A DNA stretch of 64,000 nucleotides from Peptococcaceae bacterium BICA1-7 (GCA_000802095.1 JUEB01000021.1:35115-99114), one strand, 5' to 3'. Positions 36,300 through 45,308 are shown, numbered from the stretch's first letter. The notes: a model not told the origin generated them from the sequence alone. Program-made: numbers and translations.

Positions 36300-36917
36300 T
36301 TACTCCACCGCCTCGTCCAGGTTTTCCAGCATGCTGTTGAGGAAGTTTTCATCGGCAAATTCCAGGTCCACCCGCAGTGCCTCCCTCTCTTCAGGTGAAA
36401 GGCCAGCGTATTCCCCTGCCCTGATTAGCTTATCCCGCAGCGGCTGAGGGAGCTGCTCAAGCCTTTTGCTTTCTTCCACCCGTAAGAGCCTCTGGTCATA
36501 GCCCAGGGGACCCTGGTAAACGGCCAGCCTGTCTCTGTGCACTCCCAGGTGCCTATAGCGGGTGTGCTCTCCACAGAAGCCGTCCACTCTCTTCCTCAGC
36601 ACTATCAGCCGGCCATCCTCCACACCTAAAGACCAGCCCTCTTTTTCCGGATACCCCTGACTTATCTGCCCGGCGTCTTTACCTATCATGTCTCCCGGCG
36701 CCGGCCCCTGAAAAACCAGCTCAACATCCCCGCACAGATAGCTGTTTTCTTCCTTCAGCACGGCTCCTGGAGCTACAGCCCCGGCCCGGCCCTGCCCAAA
36801 TACCGGAAGCACCGGATTGCCCAGCTTCCCGGCCAGTAATCCGGTCCCTACAAATACGGCTGAGGCAACAGCCGCAGTAATGATTATGCCGACCAGCAAA
36901 GTTCGCACCACTCTCAT
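36300..36917 (-). CDS. BofC-like, membrane-anchored sporulation protein
   Basis: The product has an N-terminal signal-anchor (VVRTLLVGIIITAAVASAVFVGTGLLAG) and an extracytoplasmic part. The C-terminal half (YRHLGVHRDRLAVYQGP, then LRVEESKRLEQLPQPLRDKLIRAGEYAGLSPEER) fits the BofC C-terminal domain. In Bacillus, BofC acts in the intermembrane space of the spore to restrain the SpoIVB signal to pro-sigma-K. A start at 36917 (GGGGTG upstream) gives 206 residues; 36974 is the other option. Family assignment is moderate. Confidence 0.65.
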   Translation of the reverse strand: MRVVRTLLVGIIITAAVASAVFVGTGLLAGKLGNPVLPVFGQGRAGAVAPGAVLKEENSYLCGDVELVFQGPAPGDMIGKDAGQISQGYPEKEGWSLGVEDGRLIVLRKRVDGFCGEHTRYRHLGVHRDRLAVYQGPLGYDQRLLRVEESKRLEQLPQPLRDKLIRAGEYAGLSPEEREALRVDLEFADENFLNSMLENLDEAVE

Positions 36918-37128
36918 AACTACACCCCGGAACTTTTTACCAGTATTATTGCCCTGTACGTAAATATTAAACATTGACAGGAGGGGGTTGGGGATATTGA
37001 TTGATTAATTATCTATGTTGTGATAAATTTTTCCATATATGTTACTATTTATACAAATAATATATATAATTTGCTGTGGCCGTGGTACAATTATGATTAT
37101 GGTTAATAACATTGAAAAGGACAAAGCG

Positions 37129-39249
37129 ATGCTGAATAGTTCACTGGAAGCTTTAAACAGGTATTTTGGGTATTCTTCCTTCAGGCCGGGCCAGGAAAAA
37201 CTAATCGCCAGCATACTCCGCTCAAAGGACACACTGGGCATCATGCCTACCGGGGGAGGCAAATCACTCTGCTACCAAATACCCGCTCTTTCTCTGCCTG
37301 GAGTTACACTGGTGATTTCACCCCTCATCTCCCTTATGAAGGACCAGGTGGACTCTTTAAGCCAAATAGGCATACCCTCAACATATATTAACAGCTCACT
37401 GGCCTGGGAGGAACTGGAGCACAGGCTGCGCCTGGCGTCCCGGGGACAATTCAGACTTGTCTACATAGCTCCTGAAAGGCTTCAGTCTGAAAAGTTCCTC
37501 GGCATTTTGAAAGATATGCCGGTTTCTTTGCTGGCTGTTGACGAGGCTCACTGTGTTTCCCAGTGGGGACATGACTTTAGGCCCAGTTTCCTTTCCATTG
37601 CCCCCCTGGCCGGGAGCCTTCCCACCAGACCTGTAATTGCCGCATTTACGGCCACTGCAACTGAAAAGGTAAAGCAGGACATAATCCGCCTCTTATGCCT
37701 TAATAGCCCCAATGTCTATTCTACAGGCTTTAACCGGGAGAACCTGTACTTTTCAGTGCTAAAGGGAATTGACAAGACTAATTTTGTGATTGATTATTTA
37801 AATGACCATAAAGGGCAGTCGGGCATTATATATGCCGCCACCCGAAAGGAGGTTGAAAGGCTCCATAAAACCCTCATGCGGAGTGGTTTTCAGGCCGGCA
37901 AATACCATGCCGGACTCAGTGACACCGAGAGAAGCCGGACCCAGGAGCACTTTTCATACGACGACCTGCCCGTTATGGTGGCCACCAATGCTTTTGGGAT
38001 GGGCATAGACAAGTCCAACATACGTTTCGTAATCCATATGAACATGCCCAGGAACATAGAGTCCTATTACCAGGAGGCCGGGCGCGCCGGAAGAGACGGC
38101 GACCCCGCCCGGTGTATATTGCTGTACAGCCCGCAAGACATACATATACAGAAATTTTTAATCGAGCAAAACCCTTTGTCTCCTGAAAGAAAGGCCGCTG
38201 AATACAGCAACCTTCAGAAAATGGCGGACTACTGTCACACTTCCGCCTGCCTCAGACAATACATACTTGAATATTTCGGAGACAAAGACGTACCGGAAAA
38301 CTGCGGGAATTGCGAAAACTGCAGTGATGATGGCAAGCTGTCGGACATTACTGTAGAGGTGCAAAAAATTCTCTCCTGCGTCCGCCGGGTGGGGGAGAAT
38401 TACGGGGTTAATCTGGTGGCCAATGTTTTAAAAGGGTCCCGGATAAAAAAAATTAGCCTTCTCGGCTTCGACCAGCTTACTACCTACGGCATAATGAAAG
38501 AATATACAGCCGGCGAGCTGGCCAATATGATTAACCTTCTGGTGGCGGAAGGCTACCTCATTACCACTGAAGGCAAGTATCCTGTGCTGCGCCTGGGAAA
38601 CAGGGCTGTGCCGGTGCTCACCGGAAAAGAAAAAGTGCTGCGTAAGATAAGAAGAAAAAAAGCTCCCGCTGCCGGCACTGCAGATACAGCCCTCTTTGAT
38701 AAGCTTAGGGGCCTCAGAAAAGAGATTTCAGAAAAGCAGAATGTGCCTCCCTATGTTATTTTTCACGACAGCACCCTGCAGGAAATGAGCAGGCTGTATC
38801 CGGTTGACCGGGCATCCATGCTGGCCATCGGAGGTGTGGGTGAAAACAAATTTGCCAGGTACGGCAGTCAATTCATAGATGTTATCGTTAAACACACTGC
38901 CGGCACTCAAACTGCTCCCTTATCTGAAAAGCAGTCTGCCACGCCTTCATCCGCGGATACTGCCAGTCATCTGGTTACCTATCAAATGTATCGGGAGGGA
39001 AAGTCCTTTAAAGATATCGCGGCATCAAGAAAGCTGACCCTGCAAACCGTGCAGAACCACATAATACGGTGCGCGCAGGCTGGCTGTGAGATTGACTGGG
39101 AAAGCCTGATACCCCGCTCTCAGGAGGAGCTAATCCTGGAGGCGGTCAGGCGGCTGGGGCCGGAAAAGCTCAGCCCTGTCAAGGAGGCCCTTCCCAAAGA
39201 AATTGACTATTTTACCATCAGGGCGGTAATCTGTAAGCATAAAATATAA
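37129..39249 (+). CDS. recQ: ATP-dependent DNA helicase RecQ
   Basis: RecQ is a 3'-5' superfamily 2 helicase in recombination repair. Motif I TGGGKS (about 41-46), motif II DEAH (138-141), TATAT, and QEAGRAGRDGDPARC (motif VI) are present. The RQC zinc site (CHTSACLRQYILEYFGD...CGNCENC), an HRDC domain (LFDKLRGLRKEISEKQNVPPYVIFHD) and a C-terminal helix-turn-helix extension (YQMYREGKSFKDIAASRKLTLQTVQNHI) follow. I prefer ATG 37129 (AAAAGGA upstream, 706 residues) over in-frame ATGs at 37093, 37099 or a start at 37039, which would translate AT-rich promoter-like DNA. It is a single gene. Confidence 0.95.
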   Translation: MLNSSLEALNRYFGYSSFRPGQEKLIASILRSKDTLGIMPTGGGKSLCYQIPALSLPGVTLVISPLISLMKDQVDSLSQIGIPSTYINSSLAWEELEHRLRLASRGQFRLVYIAPERLQSEKFLGILKDMPVSLLAVDEAHCVSQWGHDFRPSFLSIAPLAGSLPTRPVIAAFTATATEKVKQDIIRLLCLNSPNVYSTGFNRENLYFSVLKGIDKTNFVIDYLNDHKGQSGIIYAATRKEVERLHKTLMRSGFQAGKYHAGLSDTERSRTQEHFSYDDLPVMVATNAFGMGIDKSNIRFVIHMNMPRNIESYYQEAGRAGRDGDPARCILLYSPQDIHIQKFLIEQNPLSPERKAAEYSNLQKMADYCHTSACLRQYILEYFGDKDVPENCGNCENCSDDGKLSDITVEVQKILSCVRRVGENYGVNLVANVLKGSRIKKISLLGFDQLTTYGIMKEYTAGELANMINLLVAEGYLITTEGKYPVLRLGNRAVPVLTGKEKVLRKIRRKKAPAAGTADTALFDKLRGLRKEISEKQNVPPYVIFHDSTLQEMSRLYPVDRASMLAIGGVGENKFARYGSQFIDVIVKHTAGTQTAPLSEKQSATPSSADTASHLVTYQMYREGKSFKDIAASRKLTLQTVQNHIIRCAQAGCEIDWESLIPRSQEELILEAVRRLGPEKLSPVKEALPKEIDYFTIRAVICKHKI

Positions 39250-39250
39250 A

Positions 39251-39345
39251 ACCGCCGAATTGTGGCGGTGCCGTCTTAAAAGGAATGGGGACACACCTGC
39301 TGAAGTAAGAGCATTAGATTTGAGACAGGAATGTCCCCGATGGCG
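39251..39345 (+). repeat. Truncated double-hairpin element joined to a 52-bp GGGGAC element
   Basis: Directly after recQ the first hairpin of the 3' element (39251-39256/39264-39269) is followed by only the left arm of the second (GCCGTCTT, 39270-39277). Then, after 9 bp, comes a 52-bp GGGGAC element (39287-39338; TIRs 39287-39299 and 39326-39338). It looks as if the GGGGAC element inserted and removed the rest. Confidence 0.7.
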
Positions 39346-39477
39346 GAATTCAGAATAGTAATAGCATTCCTTTGTAGTCCCTTAATACGTCATATATTTT
39401 TCTGGTGAAAACATAGCTTAAAAAACTAGCTCAGGCCTGTTTTTATGACGATCTGAAGCGTGCCCAACTAATCAACA

Positions 39478-39564
39478 TTATTCAACTTATAAAAAATGCC
39501 CAAACCATTCTGGATTCTGAATTCTGTATTCTGTATTCCGACCGCATAGAATTTCAGTATTAGC
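39478..39564 (+). repeat. Heptad-repeat half element after yebC
   Basis: The sequence runs TTATAAAAAATGCCCAAACC, then tandem ATTCTGG / ATTCTGA / ATTCTGT / ATTCTGT, then TTCCGACCGCATAG and TTTCAGTATTAGC, ending 5 bp from the yebC stop. The stretch 39346-39477 between the two repeats holds nothing recognisable. Confidence 0.8.
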
Positions 39565-39568
39565 TACC

Positions 39569-40294
39569 TTAGTCCATATCAAAATTGGTGTATACCCCAT
39601 CCACATCATCCAGCTCTTCCAGAGAGTCTAAAAGCCTAAGCATCTGATCCGCCTGGGCCCCTTCAATTTTAACGGTATTGGTGGGAAGCATGGAAACCTG
39701 GGCCTCGGCCAGCTGATAACCCTTTTCCTCCAGCCCGTCCCTCACGCTGTCAAATACCCCCGGATCTGTTATTATCTCAAAGACATCGTCCTCCACCCTG
39801 ACGTCCTCGGCCCCTGAGTCCAGCGCCGCCATCATCAGCTCGTCCTCGTCAGCGCCGGTGTCCTTCTCGATAACAATCATGCCCTTCTTTTCAAACATCC
39901 AGGCTACACAGCCTGACTCACCCAGATTACCGCCATTTTTGGAAAAAAGGTGTCTTACTTCCCCGGCCGTGCGGTTGCGGTTATTGGTGGTGGCCTCCAC
40001 CATCACGGCCACCCCTCCGGGCCCGTAGCCCTCATACAGAATCTCCTCGTAGCTGCCGCCGCCCAGCTCACCGGTGCCCTTCATAATGGCCCTCTGGATG
40101 TTATCGTTGGGGATGTTGGCCTCTTTGGCCTTGGCTATGGCGTTTTTAAGTCTCAGATTGCCGTCCGGGTCACCGCCGCCCTGCTTGGCCGCCAGCAATA
40201 TCTCCTTGGCCAGCTGGGTGAAGACCCTGCCCCTGGCCGCATCCACCTTGGCCTTTTTTCTTTTTATGGTTGCCCACTTGGAGTGCCCTGACAT
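39569..40294 (-). CDS. yebC: YebC/PmpR-family protein (TACO1-like)
   Basis: The protein has the full family start MSGHSKWATIKRKKAKVDAARG, the NIPNDNIQRAIMKGTGE block, YEGYGPGGVAVMVE and a late ALDSGAEDV motif. Older work calls YebC a transcription regulator; recent work implicates this family in helping ribosomes through proline stretches. Length 241 is standard. It often neighbours ruvCAB, as here with the BofC-like and recQ genes between. Confidence 0.95.
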   Translation of the reverse strand: MSGHSKWATIKRKKAKVDAARGRVFTQLAKEILLAAKQGGGDPDGNLRLKNAIAKAKEANIPNDNIQRAIMKGTGELGGGSYEEILYEGYGPGGVAVMVEATTNNRNRTAGEVRHLFSKNGGNLGESGCVAWMFEKKGMIVIEKDTGADEDELMMAALDSGAEDVRVEDDVFEIITDPGVFDSVRDGLEEKGYQLAEAQVSMLPTNTVKIEGAQADQMLRLLDSLEELDDVDGVYTNFDMD

Positions 40295-40372
40295 TGTATA
40301 TTCCTCCTTTAAGTCACCCGAAATATTTTAACATAAAGAGCCAAAAGCTCAAAGATACCTATTCCGAAAAGA

Positions 40373-41815
40373 TCAGCTGCGCCAGAATCTTGTGCTCAGT
40401 ATTACCAGTATGGTATAGATTTCAAGCCTACCTATTAGCATGCACAGTGAAAGCACCACCTTGACGGAGGCAGGCAGGGCAAAAAAATTGGTCATTGGCC
40501 CCACTGCCCCGAAACCGGGACCCACATTGCCCAGGGTGGCCGCAACTGCGGATATGGAAGTCATCAAATCTATCCCCTGAGAGGTCACAAACAAAACCGC
40601 CGTCCCCAGTATAAGAATGTAAAGAAAGAAGAAGGTCTGCACGTTGTCCAGCACATCATTGGAAACAATATTTTTTCCCACCCTGAGCGGTAAAACCGCC
40701 TGGGGGTGCAAAAGCTTCATAATCTGGCGGGAAATCCCCTTTATAAGTATAAGTATTCTGGAAACCTTGATGCCGCCGCCGGTGGACCCGGCACAGCCTC
40801 CCACAAACATTAATACAAGCAGTACCATCTTGCTCATGGAGGGCCACTGGTCAAAATCTGCGGTGGCATACCCGGTGGTGGTCATTATGGAGGCCACCTG
40901 AAAAAATGACTGCCTCACCGCCGCACCGGCCCCGTAGCCACTGCTGAAAACAAGGTTTACAGTTATAAGGCAGACCGAAACACCTATAATCCCAAGGTAC
41001 AGCCTGACCTCAGGATCCTTCAGGGTGGGCCTGAAGTTGCCCCTCAGGCTAAAATAGTGCAGTGCGAAGTTAATACCGCTCAAAATCATAAAAAATATTA
41101 TAATTCCCTCTACAAGCAGGCTGTCATAGGCAGCTATACTGGCATTCCTGCTGGAAAAGCCCCCGGTGGCCACCGTGCCGAAGGTGTGGATGAGGGAGTC
41201 AAACCAGTTCATACCGGCCAGCTTTAAGAGTATCACCATGGAGACCGTTAAAAGCACGTATATTTTGTAAAGCTCCCTGGAGGTCTGGGCAATCCTGGGC
41301 AGCACCTTGCTCTTGGTGGGGCCTGGAACCTCGGCCTTGAACATCTGCAGCCCGGCTATCTTCAGTGAGGGTATCAGGGCAACGGTAAGCACTATTATAC
41401 CCATACCTCCCAGCCAGTGGGTCAAACTGCGCCATAACAGTATACCGTGGGGCAGTATTTCAACATCAGCAATAACCGAGGCCCCGGTGGTGGTGAAGCC
41501 TGACATGGTTTCAAAAAAAGCGTCCACAGGGCTTGTCAGCACTCCGGAAAAAAGGTACGGCAGAGACCCGAACACGGCCAGCAGCATCCACCCGAAGGCG
41601 GCCACAGCAAAGCCTTCCCGGTAACCCACACTCCCCTTGCGGTTGCCCAGCAAAGACAGCAGTCCCCCGGCCAGAGCGGTAACCGCCAGGCTTGCCAAAA
41701 AGGCCAGCCAGTCACTTTCACCGTAATAAAAAGGCATCAAAAGCGAAGGGACCATGGCTGCAGCCTCGCACAGCAGCACCAGTCCCAGGGCGCGCAGAAT
41801 CAATCTGATGTTCAA
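40373..41815 (-). CDS. trkH: Potassium uptake channel subunit TrkH/KtrB
   Basis: This is the potassium-translocating subunit of a Trk/Ktr system. The four-fold M1-P-M2 layout is clear from selectivity-filter regions such as GFTTTGASV, TVATGGFSS, TTTGYATAD and ATLGNVGPGFG. Length 480 is closer to TrkH than KtrB. It overlaps trkA by four bases (ATGA), so channel and gating ring are made together. Confidence 0.94.
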   Translation of the reverse strand: MNIRLILRALGLVLLCEAAAMVPSLLMPFYYGESDWLAFLASLAVTALAGGLLSLLGNRKGSVGYREGFAVAAFGWMLLAVFGSLPYLFSGVLTSPVDAFFETMSGFTTTGASVIADVEILPHGILLWRSLTHWLGGMGIIVLTVALIPSLKIAGLQMFKAEVPGPTKSKVLPRIAQTSRELYKIYVLLTVSMVILLKLAGMNWFDSLIHTFGTVATGGFSSRNASIAAYDSLLVEGIIIFFMILSGINFALHYFSLRGNFRPTLKDPEVRLYLGIIGVSVCLITVNLVFSSGYGAGAAVRQSFFQVASIMTTTGYATADFDQWPSMSKMVLLVLMFVGGCAGSTGGGIKVSRILILIKGISRQIMKLLHPQAVLPLRVGKNIVSNDVLDNVQTFFFLYILILGTAVLFVTSQGIDLMTSISAVAATLGNVGPGFGAVGPMTNFFALPASVKVVLSLCMLIGRLEIYTILVILSTRFWRS

Positions 41816-43164
41816 TCAACGACATCTCCCTGGCCGCAAAGGGCCTCTACAGTATGCACAACGTGACCCAGGGCAAAAACCACCAGGCGGTCGCCCTCCT
41901 GAATAATGTCATTGCCCTTGGGAATAATGGCCTTATCGCCCCTGCTGATGGCGCCTATAATGACTCCCCTGGGCAGCCCGGACTGGTAAAGGGGCCTTCC
42001 CACAATACGGCTTCCGGGCTGGGCTATTACCTCCAGCACCTCGGCCTGCTCGTTTAGCAGCAGCACCAGTGACAGCAGCCTGCCCCCCCTGATAAAGCGC
42101 AATATTTCCCCAATGGTGATCAGCCTGGGGCTTATGGCCGAGTCAACGCCAAGTCTTTCCACCAGAGGGGCATAACTGGGGCGGCTGACCTTGGCAATAA
42201 CCCTTTTGGCCCCCAACTGCTTGGCCAAAAGCGCCATCAGCAGGTTTTCCTCGTCAAACCCGGTAACCGCCACAAAGGCGTCGGTTTCGTGAATGCCCTC
42301 TCTCCTGAGAAGGTCAACATCAGTTCCGTCGCCCCTCAGCACCAGCACATCATCCAGCCGGTTGGCAAGCTCCTGGCACCTGTCCATGTTCTGCTCGATT
42401 ATTTTTACCTTCATGCCGGTTTTGGACAGCTTTTCGGCCAGGTAAAGCCCTATCCTGCCGCCTCCCATTAAAATTACATTCTGCACTCTCTGGCGGCGTA
42501 TTTTAAACCTGGCGCAGATTTTCTTTATTGACTCTGAGTTGCCCAGTACATAGATGGTGTCATTGGCATGAACGAAATCCTTACCGCCGGGAACGTTCAT
42601 TTCTCCCCTGTGGGATATCCCTACAATCAGACAGGACTTGGGCAGATCTATATCCATTATTCTCTTGTTGGCAAAGTGTGTGTTGGACTCCTCCACCATA
42701 AGCTCGGCCATCTGGACCCTTCCATTGGCAAAGTGTTCGGTGTGGACCGGGAGGTTTAGGGTAAGGAGCCTGGAAATTTCCTGTGAGGCCGCGTAATCAG
42801 GGTTAATCACCAGGTCGATGCCCAGGTCTTCCTTCGATATAATAAGGTCCCTGGCATAGTCAGGGTCCCTTATCCTGGCAATAGCCCTGGTAATGCCCAC
42901 CCTTTTGGCGGTCATGCAGGAGATCATATTTATTTCATCACTATCGGTCACCGACACCAGGAGATCACTGTCATCCAGACCGGTGTCCCTCAGTAGCTGG
43001 GAGCTTGATCCGTTTCCCTTGACAGTCAGAACATCCAATGTTTCATGTATTTTAGTCAACTGGGCTTCATTGCGATCTATAACTACTATATCATGGCCTT
43101 CCTCGGCAAGCCTGTGGGCTATCTCAATGCCCACCTTGCCTGCCCCGATTATGGTAATTTTCAA
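41812..43164 (-). CDS. trkA: Trk potassium uptake regulatory subunit TrkA
   Basis: The protein has two RCK units, each with a Rossmann NAD-binding motif (GAGKVGIEIA near residue 7 and GGGRIGLYLAE near 234) and a TrkA_C domain (about 140-220 and 370-450). The 450 residues thus form the full-length double-RCK TrkA, a cytoplasmic gating ring for TrkH. A second-messenger site (ATP, NADH or c-di-AMP) is possible. Upstream lies the hairpin array described separately. Confidence 0.95.
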   Translation of the reverse strand: MKITIIGAGKVGIEIAHRLAEEGHDIVVIDRNEAQLTKIHETLDVLTVKGNGSSSQLLRDTGLDDSDLLVSVTDSDEINMISCMTAKRVGITRAIARIRDPDYARDLIISKEDLGIDLVINPDYAASQEISRLLTLNLPVHTEHFANGRVQMAELMVEESNTHFANKRIMDIDLPKSCLIVGISHRGEMNVPGGKDFVHANDTIYVLGNSESIKKICARFKIRRQRVQNVILMGGGRIGLYLAEKLSKTGMKVKIIEQNMDRCQELANRLDDVLVLRGDGTDVDLLRREGIHETDAFVAVTGFDEENLLMALLAKQLGAKRVIAKVSRPSYAPLVERLGVDSAISPRLITIGEILRFIRGGRLLSLVLLLNEQAEVLEVIAQPGSRIVGRPLYQSGLPRGVIIGAISRGDKAIIPKGNDIIQEGDRLVVFALGHVVHTVEALCGQGDVVD

Positions 43165-43290
43165 TTTATATCACTCCAGGCTAAACACCATATTAAAAAA
43201 GTTCTAATTAAAATTACAACATAGTAGAACATGAATCAAGTTATTTTTACTGGAATCCTTAAATAAGTTTTTTTGTCATTAAATGCAAGG

Positions 43291-43315
43291 AAGCCCATCC
43301 GTAAAGGATGGGCTT
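43291..43315 (-). promoter_or_regulatory. 10-bp perfect hairpin upstream of trkA
   Basis: A 10-bp perfect stem (43291-43300 with 43306-43315) with a 5-nt loop closes the 3' side of the hairpin array on the - strand, 127 bp before trkA. No T tract follows, so it is not a classic terminator. Confidence 0.6.
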
Positions 43316-43328
43316 CACTGTTTCGAGC

Positions 43329-43712
43329 CCGTAATGACCTACGCTACAGCCACCATGCGTACCTGCATAGCCCACAACGACCTTTCGGCCGCTATAGACC
43401 ATTACGGCACCCATAATGACCTTTGCTCGACTATTATGGATACCTAGGAAGCCTGCAACAATCTCTCGACTGCTGCAAACCTCAAGCACCAAACGAGTTT
43501 GATTATCCGGAACCCATAATAGTCTTAGCTCGACCGATGAACATCCCTTGCGACCCTGTAATAATCTTTAGGACTATTACAAAGCCTGCCGGAACACTCA
43601 CCGATCTGCCCGCCGGCTAATACCGAGCCGTTTGACCCGATACCAACCTTTGGCCGACTATCACAGAGCCTGTTAAAACCCTGTAACAGTCTGGGCTCGG
43701 CCATTACGAACC
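43329..43712 (-). ncRNA. Tandem array of about nine covarying hairpins (candidate structured RNA)
   Basis: Read on the - strand, the region folds into successive hairpins with centres near 43695, 43652, 43610, 43569, 43528, 43465, 43425 and 43385, a spacing of about 41-43 bp with one extra 20-bp gap. The three best are 43451-43480 (13 of 13 pairs, GAGA loop), 43554-43584 (13 of 13, CUAAA loop) and 43372-43397 (11 of 11, GAAA loop). Unit 43409-43441 has 12 of 13 pairs with loop GAGCAAA. Stem sequences differ between units yet remain paired. Many pairs are G-U on the - strand and would be A-C mismatches on the + strand, so the RNA sense is -. No intact ORF spans it. Expression is not shown; a possible ninth unit near 43344 is badly decayed. 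Confidence 0.65.
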
Positions 43713-43767
43713 CTACATAAAGTAGTATGGACCGTGCCCGGTTTATTTATACAGGCTTTTTTAAAAA

Positions 43768-44094
43768 TTAATCTTCAACCATCACCAGCAGCTTTTCATG
43801 AATGTGCAGGTTCAGCTGCCTCATCACATTCCGCAGGGATTTGGGATTTGTCAGGGTGAAGCCGTCCTCCCAGCGTTCCAGAAGGTAAGAAATAAACTCC
43901 ATGAAACCAGTGGCCAGAGTTAGGGTATACAGCTCCCTGTACCTGTTGCTGTCTGCAGGCTCGCAGTTTGTTCCAACCGAATTCTTATGGGTGAGCTTGA
44001 AATTACCCAGCTGGTGATCTTCCCTTGTCCAGGACAGAATACCGTCAACAGGAAGTATTTCCTTCTTGCAGGTATCGCATATAAAATGACTCAC
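43768..44094 (-). CDS. Hypothetical CxxC protein (108 residues)
   Basis: The N-terminus has a CDTCKKE CxxC pair that may bind zinc, followed by a GILSWTREDHQLGNFKLTHKN segment and an all-helical C-terminal half. No family is recognised. The start is GTG at 44094 with TTAGGA tight against it, so the exact start is uncertain. The hairpin array lies just downstream on the same strand. Confidence 0.6.
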   Translation of the reverse strand: MSHFICDTCKKEILPVDGILSWTREDHQLGNFKLTHKNSVGTNCEPADSNRYRELYTLTLATGFMEFISYLLERWEDGFTLTNPKSLRNVMRQLNLHIHEKLLVMVED

Positions 44095-44418
44095 TCCTAA
44101 TTCCCTCCCTAACTTTCCAGCATGGCCGGATCTATTCGGATAATGAGAGACACCAAAATCATATATTCTTTAGATTTATAATTATGACACTATCATTAAA
44201 ATTCCTTCCGACTGTTATTTTTATATCACTCCTCCTGGCCCATTTGTAATTAAAAAACGGCAAACAAAAAACCACCACGGAAGGCATCTGTATAAAGAAG
44301 CCTGTATGTGCTGGTTTACCTGACGCCGAAGCCGTCTTTAAAACCACGGCCTCCGCTTCATGTCTACCTTTTTAATCAATTATACAACCGATCGGCCATT
44401 ATAGCAACCAACAGGTGC
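44095..44418. other. Noncoding gap with a remnant related to the hairpin array
   Basis: No supported gene is seen. At 44389-44411 ACCGATCGGCCATTATAGC-type sequence resembles parts of the array units (compare 43386-43408). This could be a stray unit or chance. Confidence 0.3.
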
Positions 44419-44781
44419 TTACCTGTATTTTTTTTGCACATCGCAGTCCACTATAAAGACCTCCAGGACATCACCGGTCCTGATACTTATGTCGCCGTGA
44501 CTGCTGGTCACGCTGCAGCCCACCAGGCCTGTAATGACCTCCTCTATTCTTTCCAGATAAGTCTCCCGGAGCTCCTGCCTCATTTGCTTGACCAGGCTCC
44601 TTCCCCTCCGTGTGGCGGCCACATGCATCTCCTGTTTTGTCAGCACACCCTTCGACCGTATGATAATCATATCCCTCACAATATAGGTTTTTGTCTCATC
44701 GGGACCCTTACCGGTCAGCTCCCTCTGGAATTTTATAAAAGCCTCGCATATTAAAGCCTCAAGGTGTGATATAGAAGACAT
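44419..44781 (-). CDS. DUF2294-family protein
   Basis: A 120-residue protein with the family pattern: an N-terminal helix (EALICEAFIKFQRELTGKGP), the strand TYIVRDMIIIRSKGVLTKQE, a basic helix RRGRSLVKQMRQELRE, and a final GDISIRTGDVLEVFIVD. The function is unknown; it is widespread in Firmicutes and Archaea. The start is ATG with a GGGCC-rich leader. It is a single gene. Confidence 0.8.
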   Translation of the reverse strand: MSSISHLEALICEAFIKFQRELTGKGPDETKTYIVRDMIIIRSKGVLTKQEMHVAATRRGRSLVKQMRQELRETYLERIEEVITGLVGCSVTSSHGDISIRTGDVLEVFIVDCDVQKKYR

Positions 44782-44810
44782 AGCCCGGCCCTCTTTCTTT
44801 CCTTTATAAC

Positions 44811-44845
44811 AAAATCACCCGGAAAGCCAGCCTCCGGGTGATTTT
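44811..44845 (-). terminator. Terminator of the SCP2-like gene
   Basis: A 13-bp perfect stem (44811-44823 with 44833-44845) lies directly after the stop of the SCP2-like gene on the - strand. The stem base is A/T-rich. Confidence 0.85.
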
Positions 44846-44853
44846 ATTAACAG

Positions 44854-45177
44854 CTACTTTATAATACTTTCCAGCTTCATAGCCAGGGACATATCCCCTT
44901 TTATTTTAAGCTTACCGCTCATAAAGGCCATAGTCCCGTTAAGCTTGCCGTCCACCATGTCTTTGAAGTCGGCGGCGGCCATCGAAATGGTGATGCTCGG
45001 GCTGTCTGCGGTGCCTTCGCCTACAGTAGGAGCCCCGTCATCTAGCTTGAAAAAGAATTCCATCGGGTCATCTCCGCTAATATCAAACTGAAATACCCCG
45101 TTTACTCCTTTGTTCTTAGACACATTGTTTTGTAGAACTGTGCCGAGACCTGTCACAACTTCTTTCATAGTAGCCAT
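44854..45177 (-). CDS. SCP2 sterol-binding-like domain protein
   Basis: The 107-residue single-domain protein has a VFQFDISGDDPMEFFFKLDDG strand region, then ITISMAAADFKDMVDGKLNGTMAFMSGKLKIKGDMSLAMKLE. This is the standard SCP2 lipid-binding core. A GAGGAGG site precedes ATG 45177. The ligand is unknown, probably a lipid or acyl-CoA. It is monocistronic with its own strong terminator. Confidence 0.9.
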   Translation of the reverse strand: MATMKEVVTGLGTVLQNNVSKNKGVNGVFQFDISGDDPMEFFFKLDDGAPTVGEGTADSPSITISMAAADFKDMVDGKLNGTMAFMSGKLKIKGDMSLAMKLESIIK

Positions 45178-45308
45178 TTAATATTACCTCCTCATTGTTA
45201 TCCGCCTCTGATGCGGAATGTGTTTTAGGATATAAATATTTTATTGTTCATAGTAATTTCGACGCACCTAAAAAATATCCTTCTGGAGGAAATATTTTTA
45301 ACAAATAA

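Noticed and set aside
43423..43620. 65-residue + strand ORF in the hairpin array
   Set aside because: No ribosome site, odd composition, and it runs through several hairpin units; noncoding structure explains it.
43329..43712. CRISPR array
   Set aside because: The period is regular, but there is no exact direct repeat alternating with unique spacers; the units are diverged hairpins, and no cas genes are near.
43165..43767. c-di-AMP (ydaO) riboswitch for potassium uptake
   Set aside because: Position would fit, but I do not see the ydaO conserved core on the - strand.
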